Shown one piece after another: positions 37,865 through 51,400 of a stretch of DNA of 64,000 nt. Both the position numbers and the translations under genes were made by a program. Location: assembly GCA_002633005.1 (NCBI GenBank), contig NMRA01000126.1, positions 775,839 to 839,838 of the forward strand. Direction: 5' to 3'. The notes under the pieces are model-generated. The model made no database searches, was not told the origin of the DNA, and worked only from the letters and a program-made list of their open reading frames with translations. This DNA comes from Phoronis australis. Lineage: Eukaryota; Phoronida; Phoronidae. Positions within the stretch are counted from its first letter, which is position 1; each line of letters starts with the position of its first letter.

Positions 37865-39640
37865 TAACCCACGGTACATTTTTATCCCACATGCGTTGAA
37901 TCTGTACAGTGCTATACGACCACGTAATAACGTTTTCCGTATTCACCTCCCGCACTACTTCAACATGGAAAGTTCAAAAGGTACGTCTAATTTGTCGACT
38001 CGACGTCGCTAGCCGGTTCGATCATCAAACTTTCCGAATATAGTTTAAAGTAATACAGTTGCAGTAGCAGAAATAACACTCAACATGTAATCAGGCCCTA
38101 AACGTAACATCTGGTACAAAGCTGTTAATCATATGACATTTCTGTCTCTTGCTAAATATTATATCGTCTGCAACTCAGTCGCAGATTCCTCGGTAATTAC
38201 AATATCAAATATTGTTCTTATTTAGCTATTTTCATGAGGTGTTACAAGTTAAGTGCACAGTTACCGATGTTTTCATCTTTGTTATCTCTTTTCAAGTAAT
38301 AAATCGATACATTTAAAACACAGTTTCTTTTACTAGAGAAAACTTGCAGCCTGACGCGCAAGTATATATAGGATGTTATCCGCCATGTGAACAGTCTGAG
38401 TGAAGTATTTGATAAAAATCTGCTTAAAAAATCAAAGAAACTTAGGAATTCGAGGTGTATGGGATAAATACAAAACGTATCTCTACTGGTGTAGATTAAT
38501 ATCCCACGAGACACTATTCCGCGCATCGACCAAGACCGAATAATGTCTCGTGGGATATTATTTCATCTACGCCACTCTCGGTACGTTTTGTGTATATCTC
38601 GTCAGTACACTCCGATATTTCGTCGAATGTCAATGTATGTATCGGAATTTATCCTATACGCGTGATAGTATGAGCATGAAATACGGGTCGTATTGTGTGG
38701 TGTGATGTAGAAGAACTACTTTTCTGTCTTTAAATGAGCATCCAATACGGATTTTTGGTCTTTAATGAGCATCCAATACGGATTTTTCGTATTCAATGCG
38801 CGTTGAATACGAAAATGCAAAAACATCAGAAATGGAGGCAAACTTTACCTTAGAAATAGATTTCAGCTAAAACTCTGACGAAAATACTGAAGATAAAAGA
38901 TATGCACCCCAAGTCTGTAGCTAATATAAATACACAAAACGTACCGAGACTGGCGTAGATGACTTTTCCACGAGACATTATTCCGCGTATCGACCGACAC
39001 CGAATGTATTTATCCAATACGCTTCGAATTCCTAAGTTTCTTTCAATTTTCGGCAGATTTTTTAAAAGCTTCGCTCAGACTGTACACGTGGCGTATCACA
39101 TCCTATATGTATGTACTTGCGCGTTAGGTTGAAAGTTTTCTCCAGTAAACGAAACAGTGTTTTAGATGTAACAATTTATTACTTGAAAAGCGATAAAAAA
39201 AGATTAGAAAAGCGGTAACTGTGCATTGAATTTGTAACATCTCCTGAACATAGTTAAAATAACAACATTTGACATTGTAGTTACCGAGGAATCGGCGCCT
39301 GAGTTGCAGACGATATATTCAGCAAATGAAATGACTGAGACAGAACCGCCATATAGTTAACAGCCCTATTCCAGATGTTACGGTTGGGACCTGATTGCAT
39401 GTTGAGTGTTATTTACACTGCTCCAAATTCATTACTTATATTATTTTCGGAAAGTGGTGATCGAACCGGCATTGGCCTACCTTTTGAGCTTTCCATGTCA
39501 GAGGTCACTGTTGAAGTAGTGCGGAGGTGAATACAGAAAATTTTATTACATGGCCGTATTTCCCTCGACAGATTCAACGCGTATGGGATAAAATACAATT
39601 TGAACTGCGGTGTCATGCAGGCTGCAAAAATTCATTCATA
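37865..39640. repeat. 1.75-kb imperfect foldback (large inverted repeat)
   Basis: The left arm (about 37865-38475) is the reverse complement of the right arm (about 39005-39640) with many small differences. Matching landmarks are 'gcgttgaatctgt' (37893) with 'acagattcaacgcg' (39570), 'taacactcaacatg' with 'catgttgagtgtta', 'cgtctgcaactcag' with 'gagttgcagacgat', and 'gaaacttaggaattcga' with 'tcgaattcctaagtttc'. Inside, a palindromic module at 38479-38600 is followed by a further copy at 38937-39005. Both arms carry ATGGAAAG(T/C)TCAAAAG followed by GT (37964 on +, 39499 on -), but no longer protein is open. Confidence 0.8.
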
Positions 39641-39649
39641 AAAATATTG

Positions 39650-42060
39650 TGTGTTCGTGTAGGCTTACGTGTCACACGACCTGCGATCACCATTGATAAA
39701 AAATGACTAAACGACACAAAGCAAGCGGGGCAATCTGTGTAAACCTGTTTCTTTAAAGTATCCTCATCGGGGCGCGTAGGATAAATATACGTACGTGTTT
39801 TAAAGCTAGAGGGGTTGCTCGCAGAACATGGCGAAATCTCGCGTTTTCGCTAGGTTCAGGCTGTTACAGAACGCTACCCAGATGTTTACCCAGTTTAAAA
39901 TAAAGAGCCGTCACTGAACACGAGGTGGATAATTAGATAACACAGGAAAACTTGGCTCTGAACTAATGTCCAGGGGATGTGTATTGTTGTGGGTAGCGTT
40001 TCGAGTTCGGTGATCCACAAGCATAATTGCGCAATTAAATCCCACCAGGGAAATGTTGCTGACGGTTTCTCATATTAAATATGTTCAAGCGTCACCGGTC
40101 AAAATAGGCTTTAGGTTTTGGTTCAATGTTCTCATAGAGTTCGCGCTGAAAACAATCCCAATGTAGGTAAATGTAGACTCATCGACTTAATCTTAGAACT
40201 GGTTTTTGCATGCAACACATGCGCATTATTTTTATAAAGTATATTCATTGTTTCCGCCATTTGAGCTATATTAGCACTACGGCACAAGTATATGACAATC
40301 CACGATGTTAAGCCACATTATTTTTGTCTTAAAGGCACTAATACCGCTTCAAGTTGCAAACAGAAGCAGTCCTGGGTCCAAACAATGGCACGTGCCACTC
40401 AACGAGAGTCATGGCAATGGCACTGGATCGCCGTTAACTCTTCCTGCAACTGCGGCGTCTCACCCGCCTACGCTGACGTAATTAAGAAGGATGTTGCATC
40501 TTCACTCTTCAACCATGTAAGAAACCCAATGCCCATCAAGCGAGGAAATGGCCACAGTGGATAGACCACATGCTCACACGTGAAATTATAATTAGTGTTG
40601 CACACAAAACTGTTGAATTTGAAACTGGCCAAGTAAAGCTACCCGTTTAGGTTTCTTTGATCTTGCGCACATCTCAACTTTACCCAGTTTTCTGTCGTGA
40701 AAGTAAAGACAGCATCAAGCTGACTGTGGACTTCTTCTGTAGGTTTGGTTGGCTCATCTCAGAGCGGATCCAGGATTTTGAGTTAAGGGGNACTAAAAAA
40801 AAAAAACGGCAAACAGTGTTTGTTCAGGGCCTATGCGTTGTTTATTCACCCCCAACGAGCCCCTGCTTGCGCGCACCCGAACTCCCAAATGGTATCTGGT
40901 AGAATTTTAGGGGGGGGGGGGGGGCATGGCCCCCTTAAATCCGCCACTGCATCTATCTTATTTTGTTATTGTAGGATGAATTTGTCTTTATTGTAAATGT
41001 CCATAATTCCTTTTTGAAGCATCAACAAAATTTACACATATATAGTAGTTACAACTTAGCCAGAATTAAATCGAGTTCTCCAGTACTGTCCAAAACACAT
41101 GGCTCAAAAACAATAAAATGAAGCTGCTACCAATGTAATTGATATGGCCTGGGGCCAATGATTTAGGGGCATTATTAGGCAACCTGTCTGATGATGACTA
41201 AAGTTTCGGGCACATTTTGACTTTCAATATTTCACCTAATGCAAGGCCTGGTGCAACTTCCAAGTCATCCAGTCACAACTGATACTGGTAGAAAAGCAAG
41301 CAAGTAATCTACTCCTTGCCTAAATGGTGCTGGAAGAGAAAACAGACATAATATTACTATGTGTCTTTTAGCTCAGAGACATTCCACAGTACTCCCAAGA
41401 GGGCATTCTAGAAATGTTGAAAATAAAAAAGTAATACTAGCTGGTATAAGGCATTTATTTATTCTCTCTCAATATATCCTAGTAATCAAGCACCAGTTCT
41501 ATGAACATGAAAGTTTTGATAGTTTGAGTTCAGTAAAACCCGTACACGTCTAACGCTTGGAAATAAATTAAACTAAAAATGCGTGGGAAGTGACATGTGC
41601 GAGTTTCACTGTAATTCTCGGTCAGAAAATGGGAAAGACCAGCTACACACCAATAAGTATAGGGTGGTATAAGGAGAACAACTTACTTCAAAAGAGTGTA
41701 ACATCACTATCTTGTTGACTTTTCAAGGAATTGAAGTTTGCTACATCAAAGTCTCACCAATTTCGGAAAAATTAATTTGCCAAAGTTGATATTTTTCATT
41801 TTTCAAAGGCTTCTAACATTACAGGTACTAATAATCTTTCAGGGAAAAATAAAAGACAAATATCATTTGTTCTCAATACCGTCTACTAAATTGGTGAGAT
41901 TTCACAGTACAATTGATTGACCGTAATTGCCAATGGCCATATGACCTTGCAGCGACAAACATAATTAACGGGCCACGCCTAGTCTGATGAAGAAATAACC
42001 CCCCGCCACGTTTTTCTTAAGACTAGAAATAATTTCTAACCTGAGTAAAGAACAAGATTG
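39650..42060. other. Intergenic DNA downstream of IRAK1BP1
   Basis: Apart from the TIR element at 40755-40960 I see no supported feature. A 90-codon frame at 40292-40564 has no recognisable similarity. Confidence 0.45.
40755..40960. mobile_element. Non-autonomous TIR element, copy 2 (inverted relative to 11985)
   Basis: It starts AGAGCGGATCCAGGATTTTG and ends CCTTAAATCCGCCACTGC. The interior matches the reverse complement of 11985-12295, including 'ccaaatggtatctgg' and the G-run. A single N (40791) sits next to the A-run. Confidence 0.65.
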
Positions 42061-42065
42061 AGGAG

Positions 42066-42310
42066 GCAGTGTGGCCTAGTGTGATGGTGCCCGCCTTCTT
42101 TACTCGAGGTCGTGGGTTCAAGTCCCACTGGACCACACTGCTAGACCTTTGAGTCAGGTTTCTAGCTCCTCAGTTCGGTTTTAACTAAATGTTAATAAAA
42201 CACAAAAATAGTTCCAGGTGATCAGTGCAATGGGCCCACATGCACGGCCTGCCCACGTCTGGTACAACATGTACCAGACCGCCTGCAATTATTTTTTTTA
42301 AAGAGCAAGA
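42066..42310 (+). mobile_element. tRNA-derived SINE
   Basis: The 76-nt head (42066-42141) has complementary ends GCAGTGTGG/CCACACTGC, an A-box-like GGCCTAGTGTGATGG and a perfect 5-bp T stem with a B box (GTGGG TTCAAGT CCCAC). Six extra bases between the T stem and the acceptor strand, and a poor anticodon stem, argue against a functional tRNA. The body that follows ends near a T/A-rich tail and holds a perfect 10-bp hairpin (GTCTGGTACA/TGTACCAGAC, 42258-42280). It lies just downstream of the IRAK1BP1 stop codon. Confidence 0.7.
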
Positions 42311-42473
42311 TGAAAAGGAGTTCATAACAAACAGTAAGTGGTCTAAAACAAATGTGGTTTTTTGACAGAAGGGGTGGGTCTATTGTCTTTTAGACTTAAG
42401 CTCTCTGGCATTATATAATCTCATCCCACTAACACATAAGTCATACACCCTGTAGTCATTTTTCCAGTTAACG

Positions 42474-45400
42474 CTATTTAACAGCATGTTTGTTTTTCAC
42501 TGGTTTTAGCTGATATATGGCAAACACTTTTACATTTACAAACTTGATGGCCTTAGAAATTCTTTGTTGAATTGACAACTGTCCATCATGTGCGTCAACT
42601 TGTGGATCACATGACCCCTCCCACTCCTCACATTGTTCTTCACGAATGGTAAGCGGAGGACCAATTGTTTGACTGACATAACTTGCTATTTCTTTCGCTT
42701 TTCTGTGAGCATTTTCTACAGCAACAAGACTTGCACGTCGTCTGAAAAACATAAATATGGGTGTATGTAGGCCCATGTGCTAGCAGTATTTTGCATATTA
42801 CTGCATGCACCTAGGTTGTACCTACTGGGAGCAGCCTATTCCTTGTATAGATAATCACATTTTGAACTGGATGTTTTTGTTTCTCCTTTGTCTACTTCAA
42901 TTGCTTTTCATTTAAATGATACGATTGCCTTTGACTGGCTCTAAATTGCATACACGTCAACATTATCATGACAAGAAACAGAAATTCATAAAATCAATGC
43001 CTGGTAGGCCTACCCGCCTAAAATTCAGCTCAATGACTAAGGGGTGGTGAGATAAAAATGAAGTTGTACAGGTAATCATATGCTACCAGGGCCCTCGCTC
43101 ATCAGAAATGAAAGGTGCCTGTGCCTTCTGAGATTGGATTTTTTGGGGGTGAGGGGAATATTCTACGCTTAATGGCATCCCCTACCCTGTTCAAGACCTC
43201 TAGGCTTTGCCTCAAGTAGCCAAGACTAACATTTTGTGCTCTTTCAAAATGTCACCCGTGCGAATTACAAGTGATTCGAACTTCGAGGGGAATTTGTCAC
43301 TATTTTTCAGAGGAGAATAGGACCGATATTCGGCCTCAAAATTGTGGGATTGAGGGCCCTGGGTACTTAACTTGTTTATCGCCACTACAAATAAATACAA
43401 TGATTCACCATTCTTCACCCCATGTAAAACGAAGCAATTTGATAACTTAACACACTTAACACAATAGAGCATCACTAATGCTGTGTTTAGTTGCATCGTA
43501 TACCAGGTAACGGCAGTCAGTAATAAACACATGGACACTGTGTTTAGTACCAATTAAGCATTTGGTGCCTGTCTCTCAAAGTGACAATTGGATTTTGTCT
43601 TGAGACAAAAGAAAAAATCTGACTACAAAGAGCCAAAAGTTCATTTTTTTGTCTTGAGTGTTTCTCAGAACGTTTCGTCTTCTGTCTAGTAGAGCAGATT
43701 TCTGTCTTTTGTCAGATTTTCTGACTTTCAGCTTTAGTCCAATTTTCGTGAAACAGGTGAAGCCATCGCAGACTGGTTTAGTCAAAGTCAAAAGACTCTT
43801 TGAAAAACAGGTCCCCAGAACCACATAGTTTTGGGCACTTGAAATGGTCTTTAAAGATCACAGTTAAGATTTGAGTTACTTATGCAACAAGAAAAAATCT
43901 TTGAAACTGCTGAGCAGTTACAGTAATTTCATGAAATTTAAGACAAGATTTGATCTCATTTCTATGCTAACAAAATCATCTTATTCTATACCTCAGTGTC
44001 TCAAGATTCTGAGTACTATGGTAAACAACAGGGGGTAGCACTGTCACAGAGCTGTCTAACTTCTCCACCAAGAAATTACAGACGGTCTGAAGCTTATGGA
44101 CATCTACAAATGTAATAGTTATCTCCCCTGCCATTTGAAATGTAGATCCGTCTCGTGACAGTGTTCTCACAACTTGAATATCACCTTCCTGTAAAAGAAG
44201 CAATCATTACGAAGGTGCAAGAATCATGTTAACAGACCATGGCTAATATTTTTACTGAAAATTGAAAACATTTTTGAGATTCCCATTCTGGTTTAATACA
44301 AACTGAGGCCAACTGTCCATTATTCTGTGCTCTGTTACAGTATTAGTATGTCTCACACAGATGAGAGTCAAGTACTTAACAACCCCAAAATTCCAGCTAC
44401 AAACTCAAGTAGAAACATGAATTGCCAATGTTTGTGTGTCAATGAAATTGAAAGCCAATGACCTGCTCAAAGTCTGCCGTTATAACATCATAAATTCATG
44501 ATAGAATGAATGTTCATAGATGGCGCTCTACATAGTATAGGGAATAGAGTAGTTACCTATCAGTGACATGTTTGTGTTTGCAAACCCACAGTCAAAATAC
44601 TATCTACAGAAAATAAATTGTGGAATCCTAAAATGAGAGAAGTAGTCAAAATCATGAGCAATAAAGAAAAGTTGAACAGACATTGGCTATGAATTACCAG
44701 CTGTTTACCAGCACCTCCTTGCAAGTAACAGCCACCAGGTGGTGTTTGACAACCGCCAAGGATCACCCACTGGTGGCCATGTGACGCTAAGATTCCCGCC
44801 AGTACCCCGACGAAGACCCCAGGAAGGGCCCGAAAGTTAGGTCCACAAACACAAACAATAGGTAACTACTCTATTCCCTATATCATAAATTCAAATAACA
44901 AAATAACAGCAAAGCAATTTTTAGAATTTTCAATCAAAAACGAAAATTTTAAATTTCATCATCGACAAGTTTTATATTAGCAGGGCTTGACATCAGCAAG
45001 TAAACGCTCAAAACATGTGGAAAAAGTGAAATACAAGTTGCAAATTGACATCGCTCATATAGGCATCAAGTGGGTGTTCGCCACTTTCTATGAGCCCAAA
45101 TCCAGAAATACGAATGGCAAATGTGACGTCACTCATTTTTTCAAGCTCACATTTTCGCCTGTGTCAAGCACTGATTAGTCATTTCTTACTGACAAAGTGG
45201 TCAGTTAATTTGTTCTGACTTGCGCTTTGTTTTGCAGGTAATGGGACTTGCAAACAACGCATCAAATTTTCAAATTTCCATACAAATATGCATGTTTTGT
45301 CTACGGCACACAAGTCTAAATCTGCGCCATTTCATAAAGATCCATCAAGGAACCGGGCAGATATTGAAGTAGATTCAAAGAAAACTAATAAAGATTCATA

Positions 45401-48400
45401 ATTGACATCAGCCATGTACTATTCAACAGAGACTCACATATCAAAATTCTTGATTATCCATGGCGTTTTGCAGACTGAGGCAGATGCCAAAAACAAACAC
45501 CTAACCAGTAAAACCACCACAAGGGAGTGCACCACAACATGGAACTGACCAGAAATTAGGACGGACAGTCCCCTCATTAGGAGGAACACTGGTATACTGA
45601 GGCACACACAGAAAGTAATACACTGCCACTAAGGGGCACAACAACAGAAAGTGAACATCACCTATGCTCTCGTCAGTAATAGGAAAAGCACGTCAGGGCG
45701 TCAAGTCAAATTTCTCTTCAGAAAATAGGAAAATAGGAATAATTACACATAATGTGTTGAATACATGAAAAATTTTCAAGTGTTTCAGCAGAGAGATATC
45801 TGGACAATACATATAATAAAATTCTGAAAGTTCCACTGGAGGATGCAGCATTGGTTGACCCATTCAAAAATGGGCAAGCGCCATCCTTTACATAATAGAA
45901 ACATATCTGCAAGTTAATGCGAAAATCCATTAATGACCTTCATACATAAACAGACGTAATAAGCTAATTGTCACTAGGGGGCACAACAGAGGGTGAATAC
46001 ATCCAAAATTGTCACATGGTGTGCTATTTACAATAGAAACAAGTCTGCAAAACTTTACAAAGATTCATTGAGGTTGAGGACTTTACACTGTTGATTGGGA
46101 AATACTGGAAGCCATGATTTTTGGGGGAAATACATCCATGTTCTGTGACACCAGGGACACCTGAAATGGAATCCCCGTTCCCAATCTGACAAGTGTTGAG
46201 AAATTGCGTGCAGTTAAACTTTGGGTTTTATTCAATTAAATGGCAAGTTAGTGGATAGCAATGGTTTATTTAGTTTGAAATTCGACCTGGTAAATAATTC
46301 ACCCACTCCCACCACACTACATTTTACAACTATCGATGTGCATTGTTTGCTGTCCTCTGAACAAGAAAAAGCATGCATGTGCTAAAATGCAAGGAAAATA
46401 AGTCTTGTTATGTAAAAAAGAGGGATACCTCCCAGCCCCCCTTCAACGCTATGTGCCTCAGAGACACGCTCTGAGCAACTCCTCAATTTTGCAAATTAGG
46501 ACCCCACTTTTCAAATCCTAGACGACATAAAAAAGAAACAAATAACAAAATGTTCTGTAACAACTGCCGATTTGCACAGAGCAGGGAATGGACTCATTTT
46601 TGCATGTATAAGACAATTTTGCTCCAGTGAAATATGCAAAACACAATTGTCGTCAGTGGTAATGATAAATTCCATAATTTTACAATTTTTGAAAAAAGGA
46701 ACCATGACTTGAGGCAGCATAAAATAGTTGTTACACCAACAAAACACAGCCCACTTGGCTCAGCACATTACAATGCAGAATTTACAGAATTCTCAAAATG
46801 TCACAGAATTTCAGTCAAGCACATTTTGTCACAGAGAATATATTCTCTGACGGTAAAACATGACTGAACGTGAAGGATTATGTGGATTGACACTATGTAC
46901 AGACTTTTTTGTTAAGCAATGGGCAGTAAGAGCACAGCATTATGCAATGGCAGTGCCAGTACCTGAACTTGATGGTTGTGTAATGTCTGCAGTACGTAAT
47001 CAACTCTGCGCGACACACTGTTCTTCACATCCTGTACATGCTCTTTTTTGTTGACCACGAGCACAGTGACTTTAAAACGATCAGGAGATGCGCTGACCTC
47101 GCCAAAAGCACACACTCTGACATCTCGCTCTGAAATGAAACAAGAGAAGAAATCAGTGACAGCATACAGAATATCTCACACAAGTACTAGAACAACAATT
47201 CTGATGCCTCCATCATGACACTGACTTAAGCCTTAAGTCAGAGAGTTTGTCTTGTGCTCCACATTTCTGAAAAATAATTTTGCCTCAACTACAGAGTATC
47301 TGAAATTACCCCAATGCTAGTACAGTAGTCGGACGATTTTTAGGAATTATTTCTTAACTGTGATGTGCTAACAGTTACAATTTTATTCAGCAATTGCAAA
47401 GTGGGAGCTTCAGTCAAATTGTCCGACTTCGAGTCTATCACGAGGAGTGAGATGTACAGCCCTGGATACCAAGTTTCCAGCAGTAGCGAACACTAACAGA
47501 TCAGTAGTGTAGTGCGTTAACTTAGTGACTGCCTGACCTTGATGTGTGTCAGAATAAATATTGATTAAGTAATTAGTAAGAATAGATCCATTTTAAGTTG
47601 CCCAAAATTTGTGCATATGTACTTTTAAATCATGGGGTCAGACTTGCTGACATGTACTTTAACGTCAAAATCTATTTTTAAATGGTGTTTACAACTTTGT
47701 GTTCTAGGGTAAAGTACTCCAGAGATTCTAGAAAATTCTGAGAACAAACTGTTACAGCCAATGATATGATTGGATATGATCATGTGGTTTTTGTTAACCA
47801 ATCACTATTATTATAATATGAGCTTAAGTCAACAAGATATTTAGATGCGCTACAGTAGTTGAAGCATAAAGACTTGCTACAGAGTACAGAGGAAATTGTA
47901 CGACAGAGCCATCTCTTAGAAGATTCTAGAAAGGATCTTGGCAAGAGCAAGGGTTAATGAACAGGAAGTTAACTAAGAGGTTGTCACTTGCATCGTGGGT
48001 AGTAAGATACTACCTGAAGTGTTGCATCATCAGCCAGAGACTGTGACCAGCAAGAAGAATCGTGGGTAGAAGAAATTGCCTGCAAGTGTAGCATCACCAG
48101 AGACGGTGACCAGCAAGTACACTGTCGTTATACAGTGTGTGTAGTTTGAAGATTTACCAACAGGACAGACATCCAACAAGTGGAGAGTCCTAGCTTGGAT
48201 AGCAGATAAGACATTTGATTATTTTGGTTGATTGATTAAAGTAGTCTTTAAAGAGGGCGCTAGCGTAGTTACTCTTCTTTGTAGTTGATTACTTAATTAA
48301 CAATAGCTTTCATTTGTCTAATTAGGGGTTATCATATAATAAATTAATTACTGGATTTGATTATTCACTCTCCATCTACGCACAATCTCAAGGCATAGCT

Positions 48401-51400
48401 ACCTTTTAAACAAACCCACCGTCAATCGTCTGACAATGTGACTATAATATAGACATGCGTAATAATGCAATCAAAATTGAAATGAATCAATTCAAAATTT
48501 TGTAATGAAAAGAAGGACTTTTCAAAAAAAATTTTGATTGTAATATTATTTGTTAAAGAAGGAAGGATTTAAAGGCCCTAACTTCCACCAAGTAGACTCA
48601 AAATGTAACAAGACTTTTATAGTTTAGACAGGCTTAAGCACAATTTGCACAAAATCTTTCACACTCAGCAGTAGACTGGATTAGCATGTGATCGCCTAGC
48701 TGGCTAGCACTCCATCTGGTCGTAAGCAGGTTAAATGAAGGTTAACGAGCAGGCACTGTGAAATTTCAAGATGTACATAAATTCACAGGCATCGCTCAAT
48801 AGACTCTGAAAGTTTATGCATAGGATGGCTCCACAACTTCAGCAGTAAAATAATGACAATGAATTAGCACTGGTAACTAATTTAGTTCATGTACTCAAAG
48901 ATGGTAGTTTTTCATGACATTAACGTTGCCAGTTTTTTACCCACAGCGATCCAAAGCAACATCTTTAATATAGCTTTGCACCAATGCAGGTAAAAACGGC
49001 TACATAAACTCAGACAAAACATAAGTGTCATTAAAATCTACACTTTTCCGTGGGTAATCTAAATTATAAACCGGTGTTAGAAAATTTGGCGTTCTACTAT
49101 CATTCTGCTTCTAAAGTTTTGGAGCGATCTTATGCGTCAGTTTTCCCTCCCATGAAACATAGTGCCACCTAATGGTGAGTTTCTTTTTTGTTGATTCTTC
49201 AACTATTCTTTTTCCAAAATGTTGCGTACATGTTACATCAAATTATTGGAAATGCTTTAACTTTGTTACAAATTTCTAGTATTTTAATATCAGGAAGCCG
49301 AATTTCAGAGCAAATTTTGCTGCTGTGAAGTTGTCCCCATCTCCTGAGAGATGTCACAAAAAATTTAAAAAATGGTGCCCGTCACAAGCACACCATTTTC
49401 AAAACGATGATACACTTTTCTATATTACAAAAGGATGAGAATTGTGTTTACAAAATGATGCTAGTCATATTCTTTAAAACTTAAAGGGTTGCAACAGGCA
49501 AATGATGACTGTTGGTTGACTCCCAGATTTCTCATGCATCCCCGCAGGTTGATAGTTTAACAAGGAGGTGACGAGCAGAATTACCCAAGTGGTGTGAAAT
49601 TTCAAGGTCTACTGGAGCATAACACACAGTCGTTCAGTGGTTCCTATTAGTAGGTGTATTTAAACGTTAGCCTTCATACATCTAGCTGGCAACCTAGACC
49701 CTGGTTAGACAATACACACCCGTTCAACTGGCTCCAGTAGAGACCCTGGCCATCCTGTGGGCCCTCCATACACCAGAAGCTTTTTGACACATTGTGCCTC
49801 ACACTGATTAAACCATCAAAGTAATGTTGCTATAACTACCTTTTGCACACAGAAGAACACCTTAGGAGGCTATTGATGTCTTTAATTCGTACTTTCAACT
49901 CAAACAAATACTCCTATCACATACCCTGCGCGAACAGTTAAAGATGGCCAGTTTTTGGCCACTTGACGATTTGGACTGTTCGAAAAAAGTTTGATTGCAA
50001 GAGTATTTGTTTGAGCTTGGAATGGCCAAAGACACCAATACCTCCTAAAGTGTCTTATTATACACTTATAGTGGAATAGTGGAGTAATTGCCAAGATTAC
50101 CCGACCTGAGTACCAAACCAATGACCCCGATAAAACTGGCACGCGCATCAACCATTCACCTAATTAAGGCAATTAATTTTCACGCAGCAAGAGGCTAACA
50201 GAGGCTCATATGATTCACCGGAATAACATATCTACAACATTCTTCCCTTTCCTATGGAACAGGCACGTCTCCTGGCTAAAAATCTTGGCAAAACCTTAAC
50301 GACCTGGAAATTTGTCATCAGCAACGCTCTCCACATCAATTGCACCTTGTCCGATGTCTGCAGCCCCCTGAGTTTGCAGTGCTTCCTCAGAAGGAACTTT
50401 AAAATCAATGCATACATGTTTCAGTTTATTATCACTGAACCATTCTCAAGACAAATGTTTTTCATAATACTCCAGTCAGGTAACACAAGAGAACAGTCTG
50501 CACTGTAAGTACTGTATATCAAAATGCATAATGCGGATCTTGGACAAGGACAATACCACCTTCAAACTCCTCATAGGAGGCTTTGTATGGTTGAATCACA
50601 CTGAGTACTATTTCAATAGAAACATTGGTTCATTTGAGCTCCAACTGTTTTGACTTCTGGTCACTCCTCACAATGTATTTTGACATGTACCTGTGCAGAC
50701 TGTTTTCCCGTGGTACGCGACTGGGGTATATATTGTAAAGAACATTTGTATTGAGAATGGTTTAGTGAAAATAAACTGAAACATAGACCAATACAATGCC
50801 TTTGTTTATGAGTGCACTGATTTTAAAGTTCATACTCATGCTTTGGCCCAAAACAAATACTTCCTCACTATATCACGCCTTTGTCAACTACGCCAATTGC
50901 AGTAATAGCACATAACGCTAAATCGCCGTAAGAGACCATCCAGAGTTGATATATGGTGCAACTCCGGGTGGTCTGAGCTCAACAGAATAGCACGATTCTA
51001 CTGTGAGTCTACACAAATTATATGTGATAAACGAGAGTAGTTGTACTTGCCGCGTCAGCTACACATGTCATTATCTCTTTTATGACACACAAGGTGTGAC
51101 TGGACAAAGCCTTTTCAAATTAGTGTAGATAAGCGAGTAGAGCGTGACCGTGAGACCCCTGAGGTACCTGTCAAGTCCTCATGACAATTCCACGTTATGA
51201 GAGATACTTCGACCTAGGTCCTAGGCTAGGATTATACCAACGGCCCCGATAAAACCGGCAAGCGACCCAGCTAACCATTCCGCTGTTAAAATTTAGCGAG
51301 TGACTGTGACTAACAGAGGCTCATATGAGTCCCAAGAAGCATGTCTACACTGTACAAATACAACACTAGCAACATGACTTTGATGATTTAATCAAAGTGA

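Noticed and set aside
42066-42141. Functional tRNA gene
   Set aside because: Six extra bases between T stem and acceptor strand and a poor anticodon stem; a SINE body follows directly.
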